Shown piece after piece: positions 56,417-64,000 of a stretch of DNA of 64,000 bases (position 1 is its first letter; each line of letters begins with the position of its first letter). This DNA comes from Bacteroidales bacterium (lineage in GTDB: Bacteria > Bacteroidota > Bacteroidia > Bacteroidales > Lentimicrobiaceae), in contig JADIZB010000012.1 of assembly GCA_016705005.1 (NCBI GenBank), positions 62,001 to 126,000 on the forward strand, given 5' to 3'. A program made the position numbers and the translations under genes. The notes under the pieces were generated by a model that saw only the letters and a program-made list of their open reading frames with translations, was not told the DNA's origin and ran no database searches.

Positions 56417-57864
56417 AGGGCAAAGGGAATGTCATAAGGTTTTTGCTGAATGAAAAGCTGGTTGAAATCGATTTCAGTCTTCTTCCTGAACTTAAACCAA
56501 CTACAACGGTATTGAACTACCTCAGGTCATTGCCTTTTCATAAAGGGGTAAAGGAGGGTTGTGCCGAAGGTGATTGCGGTGCCTGTACTGTTGTGGTGGC
56601 AGAAATTGCAGATGGAAGACTCAGATACAAGTCCATCGACAGTTGCCTTGTTTTCCTGCCGATGCTACACGGGAAACAGCTGATAACAGTTGAACACCTT
56701 GCCAGTGGCGAAATTCTTCATCCTGTGCAGCAGGCGATGGTTGACCGGAATGGAAGCCAGTGTGGCTATTGCACCCCGGGAATTGTAATGTCGTTGTTCG
56801 GTTTATATAAAAACCACCGGGATCCTTCAAAAGAAAGCGTCATGGATGCGCTGACAGGGAATCTATGTCGTTGCACCGGTTACCGGCCTGTCATAGATGC
56901 TGCGGCGATTGCCTGTTCAGGAACTGAAAACGATAAGTTCGCGAAAACTGAGCCTGATGTGGTAATCAGGCTAACAGAGCTAAATTCAGATAAATCACCT
57001 GTCACGATAGAAAACAGCAGCCAGAAATACCTGAAACCCATGGTTCTTTCCGATGCGTTACGCTTCAGAAAGGAGTTTCCCCGGGCCATCATAACAGCAG
57101 GAGCAACAGATACGGCTTTGCGTCAGACAAAAAAAAAGGAACTGCTGAAAGAGATCATCGATATATCTGACGTTCAGGAACTGAAGTATTTCAGAGAAGA
57201 ACAGGATTACTTTCAGATTGGCGCGGGTTTGTCCATTGAATCGCTGAGACAGTATGCAGATGGGAAAATTCCGGCATTGAAGCAGATGCTCGATATTTTC
57301 GGGTCGCTCCAGATCAGGAACCTTGCCACAGTGGGCGGAAATATTGGCTCAGCCTCCCCGATCGGTGATACCATTCCGCTCCTGATCGCATTGAAAGCCC
57401 AGGTTGAACTTAAGTCGACAAATGTTGCCAGACGTTGCAGTATTGAGGATTTTATCATTGGCTACCGCTCAGTAGATATCTTTCCGGACGAACTCATTAC
57501 GTCCATTATCCTTCCTAAGCCCTCCCCTGAAAGATTCATACGGTCCTACAAGGTTTCAAGGCGAAAAGATCTGGATATTTCCACAGTCAGCGCAGGGTTT
57601 TCCCTGTTGTCCGTAAATGGGATAGTTGAAGACATAAAACTGGTTTTCGGAGGCATGGCTGCACAGCCGGTTCATGCTTTCAAGACCGAAAAATTTCTGC
57701 TTGGTAAGCCCTGGATTGTTAAAACAATCAGGGATGCCATGGAAATTCTTTACAATGAATTCACTCCGCTGAGTGATGCACGGGCGAATGCCGGTTACCG
57801 CAACCTGGTTGCGCGAAACCTTTTGCTTAAATTCTTTGAAGAATCGAAAGGGCATCCGGCATGA
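56413..57864 (+). CDS. xdhA: Xanthine dehydrogenase, small subunit (2Fe-2S and FAD)
   Basis: A 483-residue fusion of the Fe-S and FAD domains. The plant-type ferredoxin Cys ligands are in EGCAEGDCGACTVVV, and the second cluster in GSQCGYCTPGIVMS and NLCRCTGYRPV. The FAD domain shows IITAGATDTALRQTKKK and LATVGGNIGSASPIGDTIP. Oxidises hypoxanthine and xanthine to urate, passing electrons to NAD+ or another acceptor. It overlaps the large-subunit gene by 4 bases. Confidence 0.93.
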   Translation: MKGKGNVIRFLLNEKLVEIDFSLLPELKPTTTVLNYLRSLPFHKGVKEGCAEGDCGACTVVVAEIADGRLRYKSIDSCLVFLPMLHGKQLITVEHLASGEILHPVQQAMVDRNGSQCGYCTPGIVMSLFGLYKNHRDPSKESVMDALTGNLCRCTGYRPVIDAAAIACSGTENDKFAKTEPDVVIRLTELNSDKSPVTIENSSQKYLKPMVLSDALRFRKEFPRAIITAGATDTALRQTKKKELLKEIIDISDVQELKYFREEQDYFQIGAGLSIESLRQYADGKIPALKQMLDIFGSLQIRNLATVGGNIGSASPIGDTIPLLIALKAQVELKSTNVARRCSIEDFIIGYRSVDIFPDELITSIILPKPSPERFIRSYKVSRRKDLDISTVSAGFSLLSVNGIVEDIKLVFGGMAAQPVHAFKTEKFLLGKPWIVKTIRDAMEILYNEFTPLSDARANAGYRNLVARNLLLKFFEESKGHPA

Positions 57865-60170
57865 AAACATCAAATCTTAAACACGACAGCGCCCTGAAGC
57901 ATGTTACCGGACAATCTGTTTATGTGAATGATATGGATGTCAGTCCGTTGCAGCTTGTTGGCAGGGTTGTTTACAGCCCCTTTGCGCATGCCCGGATTAA
58001 ATCCGTTGATTATTCAGACGCAATTAAACTGAAAGGTGTCGCTGCTGTTTTGACTGCTTCAGATATTCCGGGAGCCAACCAGATGGGACCGGTGATACAT
58101 GATGAACCCTGTCTGGCGGAAACGGAAGTTAATTTTATCGGTCAGGCAGTTTTACTGATTGCTGCTGAAACGGAAGAAATTGCCATTGAGGCTGAAAGAC
58201 GGATCCTGATTGACTATGAGGAAATGGAGGCTGTGCTTTCGCTGCGTGAAGCCATTGAAAAAAATCTTCTGATTGCTCCTGTGCGCTATATCACTAGTGG
58301 GAACGCTGATGATGCCTTGTTCAATGCACATCACCGGCTCGAAGGAGAGCTTGAAACAGGGGCACAGGAGCACTGGTACCTCGAAACCCAGTCAGCACTG
58401 GCCGTACCCGGTGAGGGTAAAGAAATGCTTGTTTTTGCTTCGAGTCAGAATCCGGCCGAAACCCAGGCCATCGTGGCAGAAGTATTGGGTATCGCTAAGA
58501 ATGAAGTCGATGTTGAAGTAAGGCGGATGGGTGGTGCCTTCGGAGGAAAGGAAACCCAGGCCAATCATGTGGCTGCCTGGGCTGCTTTGCTTGCAAATGC
58601 TACAAAACGACCTGTTAAAATCCACCTTTTCCGCGACGACGATCAGAAAATTACCGGTAAGCGTCACCGTTTTCTTTCAAGATACACCATAGGTTTCGAC
58701 CAGAACGGGAAAATTCTGGCCTATAAAGTCGAATTGAACAGTGATGCGGGATCGTCAACCGACCTGAGCCGTGCCATTCTTGAACGGGCTATGTTTCATG
58801 CTGAAAATGCCTATTACATCCGTAATATCAGTATAACAGGGAGGGCTTTCAAAACCAACCTGCCATCAAATACTGCATTCCGCGGATTCGGTGGTCCACA
58901 GGGAATGGCTGTAATTGAACAGGCCATCGACCGGATAGCCAGATTCCTTAAAAAAGATCCGGTAGAAGTCAGAAAGCTGAATTTTTACGGAATCGATAAG
59001 AACAACCTGACTCCTTACGGTAAGTTAATTGAAAACAACCGGTTGCATGTAATGTATGAACGACTGTGGTTGTCATCAGATTATCAGCAGAGACGGCAGC
59101 AGATCAGCATTTTTAACAGACAAAGCAGGTTCATTAAAAAAGGACTGGCCTTAACACCGGTCAAGTTCGGCATCTCATTCACTACAGCATTTCTCAACCA
59201 GGCCGGGGCATTGGTAAATATTTATAAAGATGGGACTGTCCTGGTCAATCATGGTGGTACCGAAATGGGACAAGGTCTTTATGCCAAAATCCAGGGTGTT
59301 GCTGCGACTGAACTGGGCATTAGTCCGGAGTTTATTAAAGTGACTGCTACCAATACTTCCAAAGTTCCGAATACCTCAGCCACAGCAGCTTCTTCAGGCA
59401 GCGACCTGAACGGCATGGCGGTTAAGGCTGCGACAGATGTACTGAAATCACGGCTTATACCTGTTGCAGCCGTTGAATTGCAAAGGGCCGGATTGAGCAG
59501 CCCCGATCCTGACAAGATCGTATTTGCAGAAGATCAGGTATATCAGGCCGGTTCACCCGAGGTTAAGATTCCCTTTGATCAATTGATACAGGCAGCTTAC
59601 CTGGCACAGGTCAGTCTGAGTGCAACCGGTTTCTACAAAACCCCCGGAATCAATTTTGACAGGGATGCAGGCAAAGGAAACCCGTTTTACTATTATGCCT
59701 ATGGAATGGCAGTTTCCGAAGTCAGTGTGGATGTGCTGACCGGTGAATATAAACTGCTCAGGTCCGATATTCTGCATGATGTCGGTGATTCGCTCAACGA
59801 AGACATTGATATTGGCCAGATCGAAGGAGGTTTTATACAGGGTGTTGGATGGTGTACGACGGAAGAAATAAAATGGGATAACAAGGGCAGGCTGCTGACT
59901 CATTCTCCGGATACCTATAAGATTCCGACTGTCAATGATATTCCTCATGAATTCAATGTTGAATTATTAAAGGATTATCCCAATGAAGGAACCATCCGTA
60001 AAAGCAAAGCCGTGGGGGAACCCCCGTTTATGCTGGCATTCTCGGTATGGTTAGCCATCAAGGATGCCATCTCGGCAGTGGGTAACCACGAAGTTGAGCC
60101 TGAATTCTCCCTGCCAGCTACCGCGGAAGTGGTGTTGATGAGTATAGAGAAAGTTAGGAGAAAGGAGTAG
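57861..60170 (+). CDS. xdhB: Xanthine dehydrogenase, molybdopterin-binding subunit
   Basis: A 769-residue catalytic subunit. Signatures: RRMGGAFGGKETQ, TAFRGFGGPQGMAVIEQ, LVNHGGTEMGQGL, ATAASSGSDLNGMA and KAVGEPPFMLAFSVWLAIKDAI, with the Glu of GEPP as the expected active-site base. Length is typical. The last codons run into the heptanucleotide array, so the final residues (RRKE) are encoded by repeat-like sequence. Confidence 0.93.
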   Translation: MKTSNLKHDSALKHVTGQSVYVNDMDVSPLQLVGRVVYSPFAHARIKSVDYSDAIKLKGVAAVLTASDIPGANQMGPVIHDEPCLAETEVNFIGQAVLLIAAETEEIAIEAERRILIDYEEMEAVLSLREAIEKNLLIAPVRYITSGNADDALFNAHHRLEGELETGAQEHWYLETQSALAVPGEGKEMLVFASSQNPAETQAIVAEVLGIAKNEVDVEVRRMGGAFGGKETQANHVAAWAALLANATKRPVKIHLFRDDDQKITGKRHRFLSRYTIGFDQNGKILAYKVELNSDAGSSTDLSRAILERAMFHAENAYYIRNISITGRAFKTNLPSNTAFRGFGGPQGMAVIEQAIDRIARFLKKDPVEVRKLNFYGIDKNNLTPYGKLIENNRLHVMYERLWLSSDYQQRRQQISIFNRQSRFIKKGLALTPVKFGISFTTAFLNQAGALVNIYKDGTVLVNHGGTEMGQGLYAKIQGVAATELGISPEFIKVTATNTSKVPNTSATAASSGSDLNGMAVKAATDVLKSRLIPVAAVELQRAGLSSPDPDKIVFAEDQVYQAGSPEVKIPFDQLIQAAYLAQVSLSATGFYKTPGINFDRDAGKGNPFYYYAYGMAVSEVSVDVLTGEYKLLRSDILHDVGDSLNEDIDIGQIEGGFIQGVGWCTTEEIKWDNKGRLLTHSPDTYKIPTVNDIPHEFNVELLKDYPNEGTIRKSKAVGEPPFMLAFSVWLAIKDAISAVGNHEVEPEFSLPATAEVVLMSIEKVRRKE

Positions 60171-60365
60171 TGAGTGTAGTGAGTAGTGAGTAGTGAGTGG
60201 TGAGTAAGGAGTAAGGAGTAAGGAGTAAGGAGTAAGGAGTAAGGAGTTGTGAGTTATTATTAAGGATTAGGGAGTAGGGAGTAAGGAGTAAGGAGAGATG
60301 AGTAGGGTGTTTCGTCCCACGTCCCTCGTCTCACGTCCCTGAAAAGTAGGGAGTAAGGAGTAAGA
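60160..60365. repeat. Heptanucleotide array (GTAGTGA/GTAAGGA)
   Basis: Twenty or more 7-base units, first GTAGTGA then GTAAGGA, with interruptions, starting within the last codons of the xanthine dehydrogenase gene. Near 60310-60340 a second word (CGTCCCACGTCCCTCG) interrupts it. No gene lies in 60171-60466. Confidence 0.8.
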
Positions 60366-60466
60366 CTTGCCGGCTTCCAGTGTTTACAGAGTGGTCAACG
60401 GGTTGATAATCAGTGTTGCCGGGGTAGGCTGAATGCAATGGGAACAACATTTAATCAAAATACAGA

Positions 60467-61654
60467 ATGAACGAAATTTTTGAAAAAATCAATGCGTTGT
60501 CCCACAAATACAGGGATTATACTGCGCAGAACCTGTCGAAACTCATACAGATCAAGTCGGTCAGTATGTTTGAAAAGGATGTTCAGCTTGAGCTGAAACG
60601 CCAGATGGAAGAAGCCGGTTTCGATGAAGTACGCATCGACGGGCTTGGGAATGTGATCGGGCGGATAGGAAACGGAAAAAGGATCCTCGCCATCGATGGG
60701 CACATGGATACCGTTGATGTGGGAAATGCCGCCAACTGGAACTTTGACCCTTTCAGCGGAGAGATAAAGGATGGTTTTGTGCATGGACGCGGTACCGTTG
60801 ACCAGAAAGGCGGTCCGGCAGCTGCAGTCACCAGTGGCAGGATACTGAAGGAACTCGGCTTTGACCGCGATCTGACCATCCTTGTGGTCGGCAGTGTGAT
60901 GGAAGAGGACTGTGATGGCCTATGCTGGAAATATCTTGTGGAAGAAGAGGGCATCCGGCCCGATTTCGCCATCAGCACCGAACCTACCAATCTCAATATT
61001 TACCGTGGTCACCGCGGCCGGATGGAAATCCTGGTACGTTTCAACGGAATCTCCTGTCACGGAAGTGCACCGGAGCGTGGTAAAAATGCCATTTATGCAG
61101 CGGCACGGGCTGCCCTTGAGGTAGAGAAATTAAACGAGCGCCTTCCTTTTGATGAATTTCTGGGCAAGGGCAGCATCACCATTTCAGAAATCAAATCGGG
61201 AAGCCCTTCTTTGTGTGCCGTAGCCGATTATGCCCAGTTCCACCTCGACCGCCGGCTTACCTGGGGAGAGACCAAAGAATCGGCCGTCGCTGAAATTCAG
61301 GAGATCATCAAAGATATGGATGCCTCCGTTGAAGTGCTGCATTACGATGAAGTTGCCTACACCGGGCTGAAATATGGCATGGAGAAGTATTATCCCACCT
61401 GGAAAATCCCGGCCGACCATAAAGTGGTAGCCACCGGGGTGGAAGCATTTACCGGACTCTTCGGGAAAGATCCCATTGTAGATAAATGGACTTTTTCCAC
61501 CAATGGAGTGACTATCAATGGATATTACGGCATCCCCATCATCGGCTTTGGACCGGGCAACGAAGTGATGGCTCATGCACCGAACGAAAAGGTACGGATC
61601 GACGATCTTGAAGTGGCAGCAGCATTCTATGCGGCTTATGCTTACTTAATTTAA
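60467..61654 (+). CDS. ygeY: YgeY-type M20 metallohydrolase
   Basis: A 395-residue M20 dipeptidase/deacylase-like enzyme, of the group named YgeY (selenium-metabolism-linked hydrolase). Metal sites are in AIDGHMDTVDVGN, GRGTVDQKGGPAAA and VMEEDCDGLCWK, with a late His in EVMAHAPNEKVRIDD. In E. coli and gut bacteria ygeY lies in purine-degradation clusters. It follows the xanthine dehydrogenase operon after a 296-base repeat-filled gap, and the carbamoyltransferase-like gene follows 77 bases later. The natural substrate is not fixed by the sequence. Confidence 0.85.
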   Translation: MNEIFEKINALSHKYRDYTAQNLSKLIQIKSVSMFEKDVQLELKRQMEEAGFDEVRIDGLGNVIGRIGNGKRILAIDGHMDTVDVGNAANWNFDPFSGEIKDGFVHGRGTVDQKGGPAAAVTSGRILKELGFDRDLTILVVGSVMEEDCDGLCWKYLVEEEGIRPDFAISTEPTNLNIYRGHRGRMEILVRFNGISCHGSAPERGKNAIYAAARAALEVEKLNERLPFDEFLGKGSITISEIKSGSPSLCAVADYAQFHLDRRLTWGETKESAVAEIQEIIKDMDASVEVLHYDEVAYTGLKYGMEKYYPTWKIPADHKVVATGVEAFTGLFGKDPIVDKWTFSTNGVTINGYYGIPIIGFGPGNEVMAHAPNEKVRIDDLEVAAAFYAAYAYLI

Positions 61655-61731
61655 AGGAATTAGCTAATTTGCTGATTATCTAATTAGCTAATGAAGACAT
61701 TGTGAAAAATTAAAATTGAAAAGAACCTTTT

Positions 61732-62919
61732 ATGTCAAATTTTACTCAACTGATTGAAGAACTCAAAAAATTAAAGTCAGGTCTTTTTGAGAAGGATTTC
61801 CTGCTCACCTGGGACAAAACCGAAGATGAACTGAAGCAGACCCTGCTGGTGGCTGAAGCACTGAAACACCTGCGCGACCACAACATTTCAGCGAAAGTGT
61901 TCGATTCGGGCCTGGCCATCTCCAATTTCAGAGACAACTCAACCCGTACCCGTTTTTCGTTTGCTTCGGCCTGCAACCTGCTGGGTCTTGAAGTGCAGGA
62001 TCTTGACGAAACCAAATCGCAGATTGCCCATGGTGAAACTGTGCGCGAAACGGCCAATATGATCAGCTTTCTGACGGACATCATCGGCATCCGCGACGAT
62101 ATGTTCCTGGGCGAAGGCCATACCTATATGAAGGAAGTCGGTGATGCCCTGGACGATGGTTATAAGCACGGCGTTTTGCCGCAAAGGCCCGGTATTGTCA
62201 ACCTTCAGTGCGACATCGACCATCCGACACAATCTATGGCTGACCTGTTGCACCTGGTCAATTATTATGGCGGACTTGAAAACCTGAAAGGAAAGAAAAT
62301 CGCCATGACCTGGGCCTACTCGCCCAGCTATGGAAAGCCGCTTTCTGTCCCGCAGGGGATCATCGGACTGATGACCCGTTTCGGGATGGAGGTTGACCTG
62401 GCTTATCCCGAAGGATATACACTGATTCCTGAAGTTGTTGAAATGGCCGGTAAACAGGCTGCTGTTTCGGGAGGAAAATTCAGGGTGGTGAACAGCATGG
62501 ACGAAGCCTTTGCCAATGCCGATATTGTATATCCGAAAAGCTGGGCGCCTTTTGCAGTGATGCAGCGCCGTACAGATCTTCTGAAGAAAAGTGATAAAGA
62601 AGGCCTGAAATCGCTGGAGCAGGAGTGCCTGGCCAACAACGCCCGTTTTAAAGACTGGGAGTGCACCGAAGAAAAGATGAAACTCACCAAAGGCGGAAAT
62701 GCCCTGTATATGCATTGCCTACCGGCCGATATTTCAGATGTTTCCTGTAAGGAAGGCGAAGTGGCTGCCAGCGTGTTTGAGCGTTACCGCATCGAAACCT
62801 ATAAGGAAGCCGGCTACAAACCTTACATCATTGCAGCGATGATCCTGAATAACAAGTTTGGCAATGCGGCGGAGATGCTGGAGAACCTTTACAAAGCAGG
62901 AAAGAAAAGAGTGATGTAA
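61732..62919 (+). CDS. ygeW: YgeW, knotted carbamoyltransferase-like protein
   Basis: A 395-residue member of the YgeW transcarbamoylase group. The carbamoyl-phosphate loop is present as NFRDNSTRTRFSFASACNLL, with GETVRETANMISFL, LQCDIDHPTQSMADLLHLV and YMHCLPADISDVSCKEGEV following. The family is known from structure as a knotted-type transcarbamoylase whose substrate is unknown; it is a marker of anaerobic purine use. It is the last gene of the purine-related run; a hairpin terminator follows. Confidence 0.87.
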   Translation: MSNFTQLIEELKKLKSGLFEKDFLLTWDKTEDELKQTLLVAEALKHLRDHNISAKVFDSGLAISNFRDNSTRTRFSFASACNLLGLEVQDLDETKSQIAHGETVRETANMISFLTDIIGIRDDMFLGEGHTYMKEVGDALDDGYKHGVLPQRPGIVNLQCDIDHPTQSMADLLHLVNYYGGLENLKGKKIAMTWAYSPSYGKPLSVPQGIIGLMTRFGMEVDLAYPEGYTLIPEVVEMAGKQAAVSGGKFRVVNSMDEAFANADIVYPKSWAPFAVMQRRTDLLKKSDKEGLKSLEQECLANNARFKDWECTEEKMKLTKGGNALYMHCLPADISDVSCKEGEVAASVFERYRIETYKEAGYKPYIIAAMILNNKFGNAAEMLENLYKAGKKRVM

Positions 62920-62951
62920 TTTGCCGGAGCATTCCGGGATATATTATTTAT

Positions 62952-62979
62952 ACAGGGACACGAAATGTCGTGTCCCTGT
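62952..62979 (+). terminator. Terminator of ygeW
   Basis: ACAGGGACACGA-AATG-TCGTGTCCCTGT, a 12-bp perfect stem with a 4-base loop, followed by a T-rich run. Confidence 0.85.
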
Positions 62980-63169
62980 GTTTATTTTTTTCAATACCTG
63001 TTTACAGCAATTCAATAAAGCTTTTAAAATATGGTGGACCTCCTCCGACCCTGGTGTGAAGCCTTTCTGATGGCATATTTATTCTGATCTTATTGGTGTT
63101 TCCGAATGTCCGGATAAACTTTGGAGAAGGAAACGGGTTTTTCAGATCAAAGTTACTTACCATACACCT

Positions 63170-63832
63170 TCATAGTGAAATAATTGAAAATGAATTCACC
63201 TGAAATGCAGTAAGTCTGCCATAATCTTCAAGATGAGCATAAACACACCCTGTATCAATGTTGATCACCCGGGCATGTTTATCAATACGATCAAATAGAG
63301 AGGTCAGCTTTATGGTCTGATGCCCGTGTACAATGGTTCTGTCTTTTAGCAACGGATGCAGGTATTCCTGTCTGCTTTCCCAAATCATGCTTCTTCTGTC
63401 GCTGAAAGGGTCTTCAATGGTGTCGTTGAATCCTGCATGAACGAAAAGGAAATTTTCAGATTCATAATAATACCTGAGGTTCCTGAAAAAATCAATGTAA
63501 CAGGGGTCTAATTCTGTCAGTCTGCTGATGCCGAAACTCTGCATCGTTTTATGTCCCCCGTTTATAAACCATAATGTTACTGCTGACCGGTCTGAGAGGG
63601 CATCCAGCAGCATGGCCTCGTGATTGCCCGTTAAGGGAATGACATCATAGCCTGATCTTTGAAGTTCAATAATGTAATCAATGACCTCCTTGCTTTTGAT
63701 TCCACGGTCAATATAGTCACCCAGAAGGATCAGCTTGTCGGACTTCGAAAGAACAATATGCTGCTCAACCAGTTCCTTAAACTGGTCAAAGCACCCGTGA
63801 ATGTCTCCGATGGCGAATACTCTGTTCTGCAT
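63170..63832 (-). CDS. Metallophosphoesterase, serine/threonine phosphatase-like
   Basis: The ATG at 63832 is preferred because it opens on the conserved MQNRVFAIGDIHGCFDQ; an upstream start would add 38 residues of non-conserved sequence with palindromes in it. The 220 residues carry the full PPP/metallophosphoesterase set: GDIHG, LLGDYIDRG, LTGNHEAM, FLFVHAGFND and HGHQTIKL. It resembles lambda-type protein phosphatases and Bacteroidota diadenosine-tetraphosphatase-like enzymes. Substrate unknown. Confidence 0.88.
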   Translation of the reverse strand: MQNRVFAIGDIHGCFDQFKELVEQHIVLSKSDKLILLGDYIDRGIKSKEVIDYIIELQRSGYDVIPLTGNHEAMLLDALSDRSAVTLWFINGGHKTMQSFGISRLTELDPCYIDFFRNLRYYYESENFLFVHAGFNDTIEDPFSDRRSMIWESRQEYLHPLLKDRTIVHGHQTIKLTSLFDRIDKHARVINIDTGCVYAHLEDYGRLTAFQVNSFSIISL

Positions 63833-63887
63833 ATTGCTTAATAAGACAAGTAACTTATAATACGCCCCCGAGTTGGTGTGGATCATA

Positions 63888-63938
63888 CCCGCCGGAGGCG
63901 GGCGGGCTTTCTGACCTGTCTGCCTGGCAAACAGGCAG
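63888..63938. repeat. Two GC-rich palindromes
   Basis: CCCGCC-GGA-GGCGGG at 63888-63902 and CTGCCTG-GCAAA-CAGGCAG at 63920-63938. Similar elements occur at 15650-15676 and 53598-53613. Confidence 0.65.
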
Positions 63939-64000
63939 GTGCGCACTTCTTTATCACTGTATCATTGCAATTATTACAGTCTGCCTCTGATCAGCGTCAT

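Overview
The window looks like chromosome of an uncultured or little-studied member of the Bacteroidota (class Bacteroidia). The evidence is type IX secretion (T9SS) C-terminal sorting domains, BACON and DUF4402/DUF4476 proteins, promoters of the Bacteroidota form TTG-N19-21-TAnnTTTG, and intergenic palindromes and heptanucleotide arrays. No rRNA, phage, integrase or CRISPR was seen. There is one tRNA (Asp).

Layout. 1-6400: central carbon genes (partial pckA, ppdK), a DUF4476 protein and a peptidoglycan glycosyltransferase (mtgA). 6500-10800: lysine catabolism as two separate genes matching the halves of the eukaryotic LKR/SDH enzyme, then a TerB/J-domain protein and a Cys-cluster protein. 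11000-19500: two tandem T9SS-exported proteins, two RNA methyltransferases, an outer-membrane barrel, a cupin, a beta-carbonic anhydrase and an SPFH protein. 19580-20500: tRNA-Asp followed by a tandem duplication carrying a GIY-YIG gene and a decayed tRNA-Asp-like segment with hairpins. 21096-26657: a frameshifted BACON/dockerin-like protein and an AddB-like nuclease. 26740-28163: nine ~157-bp repeats beside a GxxExxY (PD-(D/E)XK-like) gene. 28741-31531: a probable cell-wall sugar salvage operon (MurU-like nucleotidyltransferase, two small proteins, and a sugar kinase fused to a RapZ C-terminal domain). 31734-38560: rubrerythrin-like protein, large alpha-2-macroglobulin lipoprotein, GNAT enzyme.

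38594-55272, all on the minus strand, is the most interesting region: a chaperone-usher surface-fibre locus of unusual composition. It has a usher-like barrel with a C-terminal SPOR (peptidoglycan-binding) domain, a PapD-like chaperone, five DUF4402 pilin-like genes (three nearly identical, one frameshifted, one apparently lacking the N-terminal donor strand), and a ~2,620-residue T9SS adhesin with six 90-residue Ig-like repeats and a SUEL-type lectin domain. Several of these surface genes carry single-base frameshifts.

55643-62919 is a purine-catabolic set (XdhC, two xanthine dehydrogenase subunits, YgeY, YgeW). A serine/threonine-phosphatase-like gene closes the window. All functional statements rest on reading motifs by eye; no database search was run.
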